The position numbers were made by a program, and so were the translations under genes. This document shows, piece by piece, positions 1 through 12,409 of a DNA stretch of 64,000 bases (positions are counted from its first letter, which is position 1; every line of letters starts with the position of its first letter). Source of the stretch: Dacryopinax spathularia (taxonomy: Eukaryota > Basidiomycota > Dacrymycetes > Dacrymycetales > Dacrymycetaceae). The stretch covers positions 1,054,001-1,118,000 of the forward strand of contig JBBPFI010000007.1 in assembly GCA_037974965.1 (NCBI GenBank). The letters are read 5' to 3'. Under the pieces are notes generated by a model. It was not told the origin of the DNA. It worked only from the letters and a program-made list of their open reading frames with translations, and did not search any database.

Positions 1-2
1 CA

Positions 3-2078
3 TTCAACCTCCTCGCGCAACAACAACAACAAAACAAGCCCGAGCTCGAAAAGGACTGGGATGTCGGCCGACTCTGGATGACAGAAGACCGAGACTATCG
101 AGACTACGCGGATTCCGGAGTGCTCACAGCTCTCCTGCTCGGACCGCTCCTATCAGCAAGCGCGTTACTGGTCGCGCTCCCAGCCGCAGAGTTCGACGGC
201 CCCACACTAGGCCCTCTCTCGTCCAGGTGGCTCATCGAACCCCCATTACCCTCCTCCACCATCCCTCCTATCATCGCCCTCGTCCGCTCAAGACGAAACA
301 TGTTCGAGATGGCCTCCCTCTGCTCGTTCCTAATCTCGATCCACTTCGAGTTCTCCCGCCGGGCAGATATACGCGTTGCGCGCGAGAAGGAAGAGGGAAG
401 GAAAGGATTTGGGCTACTGCCGAAGAGCGAGTTGAGGAGGTTTGGAAGTTACGTCGGGATCGTACTGGTTACAACGAGTATCGCGATGGGTGTGAAGACG
501 GCGGCAACTAGTACGGGGTCGTATTTATGGAGTGGTGCGTCCCCTCCTCTTTCCCTCGCACGATCTTGGGCATGCAAGCTTATGATGTGAGCAGAACTGT
601 CAATGTTTGATGTGGTGGTGGTGTCGCTGTTTTATCAGTTTTGTCTGTATGTCATGATCAGGCTAGCGAGGAGAGGCTTTACGCTGGGCGAGCTGTGCTT
701 CGTTGCTCAGACGGCTACGGCTCTCGTTATGGAGACGACCAATTTGACTATATCTCGGGTAAGCACTTCTGCGTCTTCAGAAAGTGGTCGTGCTAATGCG
801 ATGCTGCTGCAGATATGGCCCATATCGACCCCCTTCATCAAAACGTTCCGCCTCCCTACCCCTCTCCTAATCTACCAACTCGCTCTAATACCCGGCTGTC
901 TCCTCGCCGGCTTCCTCATGTCCCCCCTCCTAGTCCTCTCGCGGAACATCGCTCAAAAACCTCTGCACCGACTCCGTTTCCCACAAGAAAAACTCATTCA
1001 CCGACGCGGCCTTGCAGCAGGAGTGTATGCGGGGTTTGCGCTGTTTATTGGCGGTGTCGTCGGCGTGTGGACGCAGTGGTGTCTTGGGTGGAGAAATCCT
1101 TGGACGTGGGTTATCTTCTGGCTCCTGGAGGGAAGGAGGTCGTGGAGTCGACTGGTGCTGCTGGGATACTGGGGCATCCTGGGCAGCTTAAGTGTCGCAG
1201 GCTGGAACCGTCAACTCGCACGACAGCGTCGATACCGCCACTTACATACCCATGGCTCGGCGCACGCGAACGGGCATGCTCGGCCGTCAGCCAACGGTCC
1301 GGCAGCGCAAGATGGACATGTGAGCGAGAGCGCCATCGCGAGCCAGAGCCCGGTTACGAGCGCTTCGGCCAGCGTGACGGAGATGCTCGATGCGGCCGAT
1401 AAGAGGGTGCCTACGCTCGGGCTGAACGCACGGAGGAAGTTCTTCCATGCTCTGGCCGTGCTGATGTTCTTGCCAGGTATAATCATCGACGTACGTCCCC
1501 CAACTGCCTTCTATTCTAGGTCAGACACTGATTAGGTTGCTGTTTTGCGATAGCCGGCATTCACACATCTATCCTTCTCGGCCGCATTCGCCCTATTCAC
1601 TTTCGCGGAATACGTCCGCTACTTCGCCCTCTACCCCTTCGGAGCAGCAGTCCACGTATTCCTCTCCGAGTTCCTCGACCACCGCGACTCAGGGACAGCA
1701 ATCCTAAGCCATTTTTACCTCCTTACAGGTTGCGCGGGCAGTCTATGGCTAGAAGGCAACAAACCGATCCTCGAGCTCACAGGCGTCTTAGTGCTCGGTG
1801 TAGGGGACGCACTAGCCAGCATAATCGGGCGCAAAATGGGCAAACACCGCTGGTCTTCCGTCTCGGGCAAAAGTGTCGAAGGCTCTCTCGCGCTCGCGCT
1901 CTCCGTCTGGCTCTGCGCAGTCATATTGCGCCTGTCGGGACTAGTGGAGCCCTTTTCCCTGTGGAAGTATGGACTGGCAGTGGGGATGGGCGCGTTGCTG
2001 GAGGCGCTCAGCATGCAGAACGATAACCTTGTGCTGCCGCTGTATGTTTGGTGTTTGCTTGTTTTGTTTGATGTATGA
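3..2078 (+). CDS. SEC59: Dolichol kinase, 5' end outside the window
   Basis: Dolichol kinase phosphorylates dolichol with CTP in the ER membrane, making the lipid carrier for N-glycans, O-mannose and GPI anchors. The reading frame is already open at base 3, so the true start lies upstream. Four exons are seen, with introns near 536-594, 759-812 and 1491-1554; the frame then runs to a stop at 2076-2078. Many hydrophobic helices are present. The last exon has the family's CTP-binding signature, GVGDALASIIG...GKHRW followed by GKSVEG (about 1794-1890), and ends with DNLVLPLY plus a short hydrophobic tail, as is usual for Sec59. The preceding segment LNARRKFFHALAVLMFLPG is also typical of the polyprenol kinase fold. 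Identification is strong; the exact first intron boundary is less sure. Confidence 0.9.
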
Positions 2079-2706
2079 CGTCGGCCGGGGCTTGTTTGAC
2101 CGCGGCTTGGGCTCGCCGCTCTCCTCAGGAGGCTTGGCCGAGAAAATTGTACCATTTCGTTGGGCGGAGAGGGGCAAAGTTTGATGGATTTGTATGGCTG
2201 GGGACTGTACGCAAACTCTCTATCGTTTGCGGCCATATGGACTGCTTGTTTGACCTCGGAGGATGTTCGCTTGTCCCACAGGCCGCTGCGGTTTGCCGTT
2301 GATGGACAGGGTTTAGAGTACAAAGTTTGTATACGCTGCAGATGTATATCTTAATCTTGCATGTAGTACTGCACGGACGATGTTCGGAGATGTGGTTGTT
2401 TGCCCTCTTGGAAGCGCGATGATTCCGCGGCGCTACTTCTGGTTGGGAGGTGACGGCGAGCTAAATTGCCATTTTGGGCAGTCCAGTTCTACGTAAGGCT
2501 TTGCCGTGGAGGTGTCGTTCTTTCGCCGTGGAGCAAGTACTATGGGACTGCGCTCTGGAACGTTCCATACATATGTTGAGGAAGAAAGACGAATAAGCAG
2601 TTGTGATTGAGACGAGACACTGACGCCGGACGGTTGCTGGGCGACTTTTGTTTGACCCTCCCAACTATATGTACGCCCCGGGCAGCCGAATAGTGGCTTC
2701 ACGCTT

Positions 2707-2802
2707 TGACACCGACACCTGCTTTCCCGCCCCAATCGCTGTCTGACTGACACTGGCACTCACTTACTTTCACACCTGCAAACCTTACTGGTGTCGGTGT
2801 CA
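2707..2802. repeat. 13-bp inverted repeat built from GACAC units
   Basis: TGACACCGACACC at 2707-2719 is matched exactly in reverse complement at 2790-2802 (GGTGTCGGTGTCA). Further GTGTC/GACAC half-sites lie between and after them (near 2749-2753 and 2836-2840). Position 100-300 bases ahead of the TATA box suggests a regulatory cluster; this is inference. Confidence 0.5.
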
Positions 2803-2907
2803 GACCCAAACATAACTGTCGATGTCGCAGTCAGTGTCACAGTTGGTGGACATGTCTTGGCTCTGGCTCCGCCCACACGCGACTAGGGGACGGCCCGCTG
2901 CCCTCCC

Positions 2908-2913
2908 TATAAA
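2908..2913 (+). promoter_or_regulatory. TATA box of the membrane-protein gene
   Basis: TATAAA lies 90 bases before the ATG at 3003, a usual distance in fungal genes, in an otherwise GC-rich stretch. Confidence 0.6.
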
Positions 2914-3002
2914 GCCAGGAGAGTCACACCCACATACCGCGCCCCCTATCGTCCCTCAACCGGCGCTGATCTCTCCCATTATCTCATGTTTGCAGCGCTA
3001 AG

Positions 3003-5682
3003 ATGCGCTCTCTCGACAGCCAACCATCGGGCTTCACCGACCAGTCCACTGCGTCCTCCACATTGACCGACGAGGGCTATGAGGTCGCCGAGTCCGCCAG
3101 CGAGCTCATGGCGACTATGACTGCCTCACCACGACCGCCACGAGGACGCAGCCCGCCTCATAGCGACGAGCACTACGTCGGTCCCGAGGACGTCTACAAC
3201 TCGGACGATAGCTTCAGCGATCTCCGCCCTCGGTCCCCGCCCCGGTTAAGCGTGCTGCAACCCGCTGCTGAGCCCCTGCCGTACGACCGCCTCATGGAGG
3301 ATTCCACCCTTGATGGTCCGTGGATGGAACCACTGCTTGAGCGGGATAGGGCGAACGGCATCCATGGTCAACCTCTGCGAAGGCCGCCTCCTCGATTGCC
3401 ACCCCCTCGGATATCGGTACCAGGGCTACCAAGTGCCTCGAGCACATCGAGCGATATGGGCAGCGCACTCCGCCTTATGTTCCCTCCCAGAGCGGACTAT
3501 CAAGAGCCATACGAGGCATTAGCAAGTTCACTACGCCCTCCCGCACACATCAACGACGAGGTCTCGTCAGAAGTGTCCGACTATAGCAACGACGCCGACA
3601 CCGAGCCCTTCCCCTCCGTTTCTTCACCCTCCGTGCTATCCGATACGAGTGATCTAGCGGATATCGACGGCCTTCCCACTCCAACACCAGACGCACTGCA
3701 TATAATTCTCGTGGGACACAAGCCGCCGCTGAGGCTGAAGCAGAGAGTGCTGGAGTCGGTGTTCGCTTACTTTCCTGGCAGGGTTGCCCCTCGCCCTGCT
3801 GGAATAGAGGACGAGCATGAGCATAGTGACCTATTGCAGTATTACGACTATCGGCAGCCTGAGCTTGGTATACCAGCGGTAGTGGATGAGATGAGGGTGT
3901 ATGATCTCACTGGAGCGCATGACGAGGTCAGTCCACTAACCCTCCTATCGATGCGATGACGCTGACGGGCCCGTAGCAGTCGTACTACCTCCTGACAGGC
4001 AAGATGATCACCCCGACCTTGCCGGTCCTTACGATCTTCTTCATCGATCCGGCGCTCTACAAAGCCCGTGCACGCGGGTTCTTCCCTTCCGTCAACATCG
4101 GCAAATCCGTCGCTGTCGTCCTCCCACGAAGCTCCCCACCCACGTCATCAGACGATCTCACTATGATGGGCTCAGAGCATTCCGAGCTACCGCAAGAGAC
4201 AGACTGGACCACAGTAGATCGAGCCGTGGAGGCGGCCGACCTTATGGCCGCGCAGCATATCCTGAGCGGCCTGAAATTCGCTTCCCTATTCGAGGGCGTC
4301 GACGTTCGTCATGTGGGGGACTTTGAACGGCAAGTTTACACTATGGCCGAGCTCTGGAGCGCGGCCGTGCGATACGACGTACGAGCCGCAGCGACCCGCT
4401 TGGTCAACCCTGCCCTGCTGCTTGCGTCTGTTGTGCGGACCAACTCTAGCATTGTCGAACCAGCTCCATTACCGGTCGAGACAAGCGGTGTTCCGGAACT
4501 CGCAGCGTCTATCGCCACGGTCACAGCGTCGATGCATACCGCTCGGGGTTCGCTCCATTCTATTCCATCTGAAGCCTTGTCTGCTGCTGTGGGCCATAAG
4601 CCATTCTCGTCTTCTGCGGGACCGGTTGGCAAGGAAGATCTCCGTCTTAGCCTTTGGGACGATGCGACCACGTCGATTGGCAATATGTATTTCTCCAAGT
4701 ACACGCCGTTCATGCCGGATTGGAAGAGCGCCTATGCTGGGCTATCTCAATTGTTGGTGCAGTACGTATATGCATTGCTTAACGGCCTACAAGACGCTAA
4801 CTCTTCCACAGACATGGTCGGAGTATCGGCGCTATCGCCTTTATCGCATTGGCTGTGTCGGCGTTCTACCTCGGTTCCGGATCTGCTGTTATCGATCAAC
4901 CATCTCACTTCCCTTCGATGACACCGCCTCCCGCCATTATACCTACGTGCGAAATCCCGACAGATACGGCCACATTCACGCAAAGAGTACAAGGCATGGA
5001 CATCCCTCGAGCTACACCTTTACTCGGCCTCGATGGGACGAAGAAGCCCCTCGGTCTTTCAGGACCTTCGACGCCTCTCTCCATCAGCGGATCGGGGGAT
5101 TTCAAGACACTCGATAATTCTCTCCTGCCTCTACCTCTGAATAACGATCTTATCACCGTCAACCCGACGGAGTGTACTACCTGCTTCCAGCTGGTAGGCT
5201 CGGCTCGGTCAAAGGATACGATCCATCTTGGCGGAACGACTACTTCACCTAAAGTCAAGAATCCCTCCCAAGGCGAATCGACCACGCCTGTCCAAGCAGA
5301 CCTCGATGCGGAAAGCAGCCCTATGGCGCTCGTGGTCAAGGAAATACCTCGCGCTTTGGGGACGTACGTGGAGGCCCATACCCGGTTCGCGATGAAGAAC
5401 GTCCGCGCTCTGAACCGCATCGGCGGCAAAGCGGCCCGCCAGGCTATCCATTCCCTCGTCACGACGCTCAATGGCGAGGAGTACCATGACACGACCCAGG
5501 AAGCGGACGAACTTCCATGGTACGACGAGCTGGTCGAAGGCGTTCGACACGCACTTGCCGAGCGGAGGGCTCGCAAGGAACTCATCATTGCCGAGGAAGA
5601 CGCTGAACGGAGTAAGCGGCCTCGTGCGGGCAAGCTGGTACAGGAGTTCCTGTGCCGTGGCGCTCATGCGATGGTCGCTTGA
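3003..5682 (+). CDS. Uncharacterised single-pass membrane protein, about 859 residues
   Basis: I do not recognise this protein. Three exons (3003-3926, 3977-4761, 4812-5682) join in frame; both introns are exactly 50 nt with GT/AG ends. Residues 1-220 are rich in Ser, Pro and acidic residues and look disordered. Residues 230-500 look folded, with segments such as ALHIILVGHKPPLRLKQ and LTIFFIDPALYKARARG. A single hydrophobic helix (SIGAIAFIALAVSAFYLGSG) begins near residue 573, just after the second intron. The tail is charged, with a KELIIAEEDAERSKRPR stretch near the end. No signal peptide is evident, so the topology is probably a cytosolic N-terminus with an internal anchor. A TATA box lies upstream and an AATAAA lies 207 nt after the stop. 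It may be a basidiomycete-specific family. Confidence 0.8.
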
Positions 5683-6142
5683 GCGATCACATCTTTTCCC
5701 TATTCTGGTATCCTCCCCTGTATGTTCCTATGCTTCTATGACTTCCTCTTCATGTCCCTTCTGCGCTCGGCGCGGAGATCTCTCCTTTGTATGTCCATGC
5801 CCGCCCACGTGTACTGCCACTTCGAGGTTGTACCGCATGTTGTATGATCCCTTACCGCTGTACCATGCATGTAGAACAACATTGAAAGAATAAAGAATAC
5901 AATCGATTGACCAAAGTGAAGCGTGACGATCGTGACAGCATGTCGGTCCATTCGCCAATGAGGTTCACCGCCGGAACGTAATTTCTGCAAAGCGGCGTCA
6001 CACGAGCTCCTTCTCTCAAGTGGCGAAAATTCCCGCATTGTGGTCAAGGGTTCGCCGAACCCCTGCGACTCCCAACCACACCTTATACCTCTTTCTTTAC
6101 CTGGCCTGTCGTTCTCAGTTGCTTGCTTGCTTGAGAGGCAAA
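5683..6142. other. Intergenic region upstream of exportin-T
   Basis: Holds the 3' UTR of the preceding gene and the exportin-T promoter. No gene or clear TATA box is seen. Confidence 0.6.
5889..5894 (+). terminator. Candidate polyadenylation signal AATAAA
   Basis: An exact AATAAA lies 207 nt beyond the stop codon at 5682, in a locally A-rich stretch. It is the best 3'-end signal visible for this gene. Confidence 0.4.
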
Positions 6143-9100
6143 ATGGACGTCCAGGAAATGCAACAGCAACTGCTCAATGCAATCCGGGTTGCGCAGGACC
6201 CGGCTGCCGACGCAGCGCTGAAGAGCTCTGCGATCCAGTTCCTCACTTTCGCGCGTGACAAGGCTAGCGAAACTTGGCCGGCGGCACTCATGCTGTTCAT
6301 GGCTGCCGACCCGGCGACGGGGGCACGGTTATATGATGCGCAGACAAGATACTTTGCGTTGGAGGTGCTGGGGGCGTTGTTGGATATCGAGGGGTGCGCC
6401 TACTTCTGCTTATATGCGGATGAGGTTGACTCACATGCGTGACTAGGCCGGAAGAGCTGGACGCGGCTGTCTTCACGCCATTACAAGCTGCCTTCACCCC
6501 GTACATTGAGAGCGAGTATATCAACGGGACGGCAGAAGCTGGGGCACCGTGTACGCCGATCTGGTTGTCATGCGGAAGTCGCATTTACTGACTGTCATCC
6601 AGATTTACGCAACAAGTTCTCGCACACTCTCGCCCTCTTATTCACCCGCTCGTACCCGGATCTATGGCCGACTTTCATCACCGACCTCATCGGTGCCATG
6701 CGGACAATCCCAGGCTCTGGTGGCACCCAAGGCACCCAGCTCAACCTGAACCTATGCACCCTTATGCTAAGAGTCCTCAATGAGGTGTCTGGCGAGATAG
6801 CAGACCAAACTGTCCGTGGCGCTCGTAATTTCAGCATCGGTCGACAAGGTCGAGAAACCCGTTTGAAGCACAACGTACGAGAAAGAGACGCTTCGAATGT
6901 CGTGACTGCGCTGGTGAATGTCATGACCGAGGGGTTAGATCGATTAGAGGGCCAGAATGGGGAGAACGCCGAACGAGAACAGCTGCAAGAGCTTGTTACT
7001 CTTGCCGTACAAACATTTGCTAGCTACGTCCGTAAGTGTCATCATCTCTCCGCTTCACCTGCGGCATCCGCTGACACGTCGTGGGCAGACTGGTTGGACA
7101 TTAATTTGACCGTGACGCCCGTAACGATCCCCCTACTCTACCGCCTAATCAACCATCCCGCCCTCCCCCTCCGAGTTGCTGCCTCAGAAGCCCTGAATCG
7201 ATTAGTCAATAAAGGCTTACAAGATTCACGTGACAAGTTGCAGCTTATAGAAGTGCTGTCCCTGCCACAAACGCTTGCTAGTCTCGAACAGCAAACAAGA
7301 CGACCAGATCGAACAGACGAGGAAGACGAGGAGCTCCATTTCCGCGAGTCATTAGGCAAACTCCTGGGCGCTGTGGGGATGGAGCTGCTGCGGATTTCGG
7401 ATGATGTATGTCCTGCCTCCCTCAGTCGATGGACTACCTGACAACGCTTCAAGAAAACCGTCACCGACGAAAATATCAAAACCGAGGCCGAAAATGTAAT
7501 GGAAGGGCTTTTGCCAACTACGCTGCGCTTCCTCGCCGATCCTTTCGATGATGTCTCTGAGTCTGTGTTCCCCTTCCTGAGCCAGCTCTTCGTATATGTG
7601 AGTCACCACCGTCTCTTTCGGTTAACCCTGAATGGGATGCTGACTACACTTAAGTATCGTCGAAAGAAGAAGACTGCAAAGGAGGCATTTCTTACCCCGA
7701 ACCGCAAGGCCTTCATGACCGAACTGATGACCGTCATCATCCAAAAGTTCCAGTGGGACAAAGACACACAATGGGGAACTGGGTCCGATGCCGACGAGCC
7801 GGATGACGATGATATGGAGGCGTTCGGAGAGCTAAGGAAAGGACTGAAATCGTTCATGGATGGGATTGCTGGACTGGACGCCGACCTGTACACGAATGCG
7901 ACGACCGAAGTGGTACGCTCGACTCTGGCGGCATACGTCAATGGACAACAGCCGTCGTGGCAGAGAGTAGAGCTCGCCCTCCAGTTGCTGTATCTCTTCG
8001 GTGAACTTAACAAAAACGATAAGAGTATGTCGTCGTTCTATAAATGGAATGTTGAACTTGCTAACGGATTCCAGCGTTGGGCAAGGGCAAGGCTGGATTC
8101 TGCGTCGTCCCGCCAGCCGTTCCGAAGGAAGCGAAGAAGTCCATTGATTTCGACACTCTGCCTCTCAATCCATTAGGAGAAATGATGGTCATGCTCATGG
8201 ACTCCCAAATCAGCAACTTCCCGCATCCTGCCGTGACCGTCCAGTGGGCTGAGACCGTATCCCGTTATTCCGACTTCTTCAAGCTACGCAAAACCTATAT
8301 CCGCAACGTCCTGGAAGTCTTCGTTGGCCCTTTGTAAGTCCATGTCCAGTCCTTTCCTTTGTACGGTAGCACTAACAACGTCGCGCAGAGGCGCTCAAAA
8401 TCCCAAGAACAGCGTTCGTCATCGCATATTCTACCTGCTCAATAAATTCGTTCAAGAAATCAGCTCCGACATACCCTCCGACCTAATCAGTCCATTACTT
8501 GCCAGCCTAATGCAAGTCATGAATATCCGTCCCGAGATACCCGATGACGATTCCGATCTTGGCGAAGTCGAGCTGCTGTTCAATGCCACTGCAAATTCCT
8601 CGTCCTTCGATGCCCTCCTTTATCTCTTCGAAACCGCTGGGACGATGATACACAGGGCCCCTACAGAACAACAGCTTCCATTCCTACAAGAATTCACCAA
8701 TCCGCTACTTGCCGAGATGCAACAAGCTTTGGAGGCGACAAGGGCTGGGCCAAGGGATGTTATGCCAATTTTGACTGTTCACCATATCATGATGGCTCTG
8801 GGCAATCTGGCCAAAGGATTTCCCGATGTACCGAGCACCGGTGCGCCTGTGATACAGCCAGTCTTGTGCCAGCTGTTTGGCCAGGTGGCTGCTGCGGTGC
8901 TGGTCGCACTGCAGAAATACAGCCAGTATCGAGTAATCCGAGAAGCGGTAAGCACGCACAAACGTGAGCCTGAACATGACACTGACTGACGCGGATTGTG
9001 CAGGCCCGCTTTGCTTTCTTGAGGATTGTGAGCGCCACTGGACCTACTGTGCTGCCTTTCCTGCCTACGCTCCTCACGACCATTCTCTCTCAAATTGAGA

Positions 9101-10039
9101 ACGGGGAGATATCAGATTTCCTCAGTTTCATGGGGCTGGTAGCGCATAAGCTGAAGGTCAGTGGAATATCCCACTTCGCATTAGTTGATTCTTAATCCTC
9201 CTTCTAGGAGGATGTACGCGATACTGTCGAGGAGTTATCAACGCCGCTTCTGAATCACATCAACAACGTCATCAGCGAACCCGAAGAAGGCACAGATGAT
9301 GTGGTAGTCCACAATGAGGTCAAGCGCGCGTACTTGACCTATATCAACTCCTTGATGGGCTCTGCACTTTTCACTGTCCTTTCTTCACCGAGTGAGTCTC
9401 TTCGCCTACTTCGGAGAAATTAGCTGACATTATTGGAGAAAATATGGGCGCCTTCGAAACATTCCTCATGTTTTTGGTCAAGATGGCTTCGATCCCGTCG
9501 GACCCTGCATCACAGAAACTCGCATTCATCATCCTCTCGAAAGCCGTGGCAGCATGGGGTGTCAACCCTGCGGTGCCCGCTACCAATGGCGCTGCGTCTA
9601 ATCTCAATGGCGTCAACGGTATCCTGCACGCCCCACCATCTACCCAACCTATTCCCGGTTTCGAGCGATTCATCTATGATCATGTGATACCCCTAACATT
9701 CCGTGTCCCACTCGACCCCAATCTGCGCTTCAAGGACGCAGAAACGACTTTGGTACGTTTTCTTACCATCTTCAACGCTTCTCAATTTAACACCTTTGGC
9801 AGGTTCTCGCCGAAGTGACTGGCCTGCTTGCTACGATCGTGCATGTCCGGGGCGATGAGGCGCTCGCATTCTTAGCAACTTACATCCCTTCTCTTGGCTT
9901 GCCGGCGGAGTTCGCTCAGCAGTTCCCCGAGAAGCTGCAAGGCGACAAGAACCAGTTCAGAAAATGGTTCACCGACGTAATGCGTCAGCGTCGGGTGGAA
10001 GAACGGAACGGTCCCAGCCTCCCTACTTCGGCCGTCTAG
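6143..10039 (+). CDS. LOS1: Exportin-T, tRNA nuclear export receptor
   Basis: Exportin-T (yeast Los1, animal XPOT) binds mature tRNA with RanGTP and carries it through the nuclear pore. The model starts at the ATG at 6143 (MDVQEMQQQLLNAIRVAQDP) and is interrupted by about eleven short introns; the first is 6394-6446. The N-terminal exons read through the Xpo1-type region: LRNKFSHTLALLFTRSYPDLWPTFI is the standard exportin sequence near residue 120. The rest is a series of amphipathic helices (HEAT repeats), ending with FRKWFTDVMRQRRVEERNGP and a stop at 10037-10039. The total of roughly 1,050 residues fits the family. It converges with PRP4. Introns in the middle were assigned by splice signals and frame continuity, so individual boundaries may be off by a few bases. 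Confidence 0.88.
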
Positions 10040-10368
10040 CGGTCTCTGGCGGTCAATGCGCGAACACGTTTCAAACATCTCTCCTAATTTGCCTGGGTTA
10101 TTTCGTCAATCAGCATTGGTGTCGCATGGTTCACGAGTTAATCTAACCAAAACCAATTGTATTAGCACATTTTCCACGATATACCTGTCACCCATCATTG
10201 TATTCAACTAGATGACCAGAAAGCGCAAAAATCAATCAATGTCGTTGTTTTTCGTGTTGCATCAAGCTCACCCTGGTCTGCTGTGGCACACTGTCGAGAG
10301 CCGTCATTGACCATCGACGCCAATCATTATACAATGGTATAAATACAACCGGTATACATTAACAAACA
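10040..10368. other. Short intergenic space between convergent genes
   Basis: Contains only the 3' UTRs of exportin-T and PRP4. Nothing else is seen. Confidence 0.6.
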
Positions 10369-12231
10369 TCACAGGCTATCCAACGCCTTCTCAGTCGCAA
10401 ACAGCTGGAAGCTCCTATTCCACGACCCGCTCGCCAAGAACCCTCCATCCTTGGCCAAGTCGCAACTCATGACCTTCCCCGCATCCGCCGGCAAACTCTT
10501 CAGAAGCTGCCAATCGTCCGCGCTCCAGATTTTGACAAAGCCGTCATACCCCGCCGAGGCGAGGTAGAGGCCGCTGGGGAGGGGCTCGCGTAGCTGCGGC
10601 TGGGGCTCGCCGGCTTCGCTAGACGGAGGAGGAGGCTCGATCCGCCCGGGGGTGCGGAAGAACCGGACGTCGGAGACGGTCGACTTGTGTGCCGGGATCG
10701 TATGCAGCGCTTTGAGCATCCTGACATCCCAGATCCGGACCGTGTCGTCCCCCGAGCCAGTGGCGACCTGGTACCCATTAGGCGAAAAGTCGATCCCGTA
10801 TATGCCCTGTACGTGGCCGTCCAGGACCATCACTGTTCTTCCTGTTCTTAGGTCCCAGACTCGGCCTATGCCGTCCAGCCCGCCGGAGGCGGCGAGGGAA
10901 CCGTCGTCCTGGAACTCGATGGCGTATACTTCTTTGCTGTGTCCTTCTTGGAGGAGGATCTCTTTGGCCGCTGAGACGTCCCAGAGGCGCCAGGTGCCGT
11001 CGTAGCTCGCACTGCCGACGTAGGCGCCACAGGGGTGGAAGGCGACGCGGCAGACACGGTCTTGGTGCCCTTTTAGGGTGGCGAGGGGTTGCTCGTTGGC
11101 GAGCGACCAGAGATGCAGGTCGCCCTCGCCGCCGCCGGAGACGAGGTTGACGGAGCTGGGTTCTTGCCCGATGGTGGCTTTGGGGTGCCAGGCCACGCCG
11201 CCGACTTTGTCGCTGTGGGCTACCAGATCTAGATCAGTATATATGCGTGCATGCAGGAGGGAAGAGCGCACCGCGATAGGTTAATTTATTATCACAGTTC
11301 GGGATTCCCCATACCTTGACGTTTCCGGACCAACTACCAGTCGCGAGAAGCGTGCTATCCGGCGAGAACCGGACTTGGGAGACTGGTCGATCGTCCGCCA
11401 CCTGCGTACCGAGGATGTTGAATGTCTGCTGGCGCGATCAACATTGTCGAAGAGATGAAGTGGGAAGGAGGGGGACGCACCTTGACCTCCGCGAACACCT
11501 TCTTTCGTTTTTCTACTATACGGCTTAATGGTAGTGCCGATTCAACTCGTTGGTAGTTTACTCGGTCCATCGCTCTGCCATAACATCAGTATATGCTGTT
11601 GTTACACGGTGCCGGAATAGGTGACCCACCGAGGTATTGAGAACTCTGCCAACTTTCGTCGTGCGTCGAGAAGTTCTAGAGGACCGGGGGTGTAGAACTC
11701 TTCTTCTTGCTCCTGCCACCATGTAAGCAATGAAAGTGGATCAGAAGAGGAAGGTACGGTATACCTCTTCCTCACTGCTCTCCTCATCCTCGACCGGTAC
11801 GCCCCTCTCAACCCCAATCTGGGAAAGGATATACTTCAACCGATCTCTCCTATCCGCCGCCTACACCGGACAACCAATCAGCCTACATATTCACATCATC
11901 CACAAGGGACCAACGCACCCGTTCGCCGAACAACGTTATCGGCTCCCCCAACTCCCTCAGCCTCGCCTTAACCCTCCCATCGTCCGTAGGGACCGCGAGC
12001 GTCCTCGCTCGCTTTTTACGTTCTAGCTCATCGAGGATAGCTTGGTTCTCGGCTTTGGCGCGCTCGGAGGCGCCCATCTGGTAGTTGACATCGTTCACTG
12101 CACCTAAAGGTCAGTGTATGCGCAGCGATGGTGGAGGAAGGGCGACAGACCAATGTCGTCTAGGTCCATGCCCTGTTCGACTGGTCAATACGAAGCCAAG
12201 ATAGGAGGTTGAATGCACTCACGTCGGCCAT
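10369..12231 (-). CDS. PRP4: U4/U6 snRNP WD40 protein Prp4
   Basis: Prp4 (human PRPF4) is a core protein of the U4/U6 and U4/U6.U5 particles of the spliceosome. The N-terminal half has the family's PRP4 motif [17 protein letters not shown], used to contact U4/U6 RNA. The C-terminal half has WD40 repeats: [45 protein letters not shown] and so on, the last ending at the stop at 10369-10371. The start is at 12231: exon 1 is only ATGGCCGAC, exon 2 is a 22-nt microexon (about 12155-12176), and exon 3 continues [15 protein letters not shown] in frame. Further introns lie near 11830, 11740, 11600, 11440 and 11250. Domain order is as in yeast and human. Confidence in identity is high; the tiny 5' exons rest on splice signals and frame. 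Confidence 0.9.
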
Positions 12232-12399
12232 GATCGATCGATCGGCGCCCCTGCGCGCTTTACGATGTCTGAGGTCGCGCTTTTCTGGCTTTCGCCGGTT
12301 GTCGCGCGCCCAGCGAAGAGTCAGGGAACGATGATATTCAGCTGCTAAATGGGAGCATTTCATTGATCACAGCCACCGAGTTGAAACAGCGCGCTTTTG

Positions 12400-12409
12400 G
12401 TTTTGGCCG
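12400..12409 (+). repeat. Left target-site duplication of the 12.4-13.6 kb element
   Basis: GTTTTGGCCG, identical to 13574-13583 on the other side of the element. Confidence 0.75.

Larger units (their letters stand above)
2079..3002. other. Intergenic region between SEC59 and the next gene
   Basis: No coding frame with a convincing ATG or splice signals. It should hold the SEC59 3' UTR and the promoter of the gene starting at 3003. It contains a 13-bp inverted repeat and a TATA box, listed separately. Confidence 0.6.
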
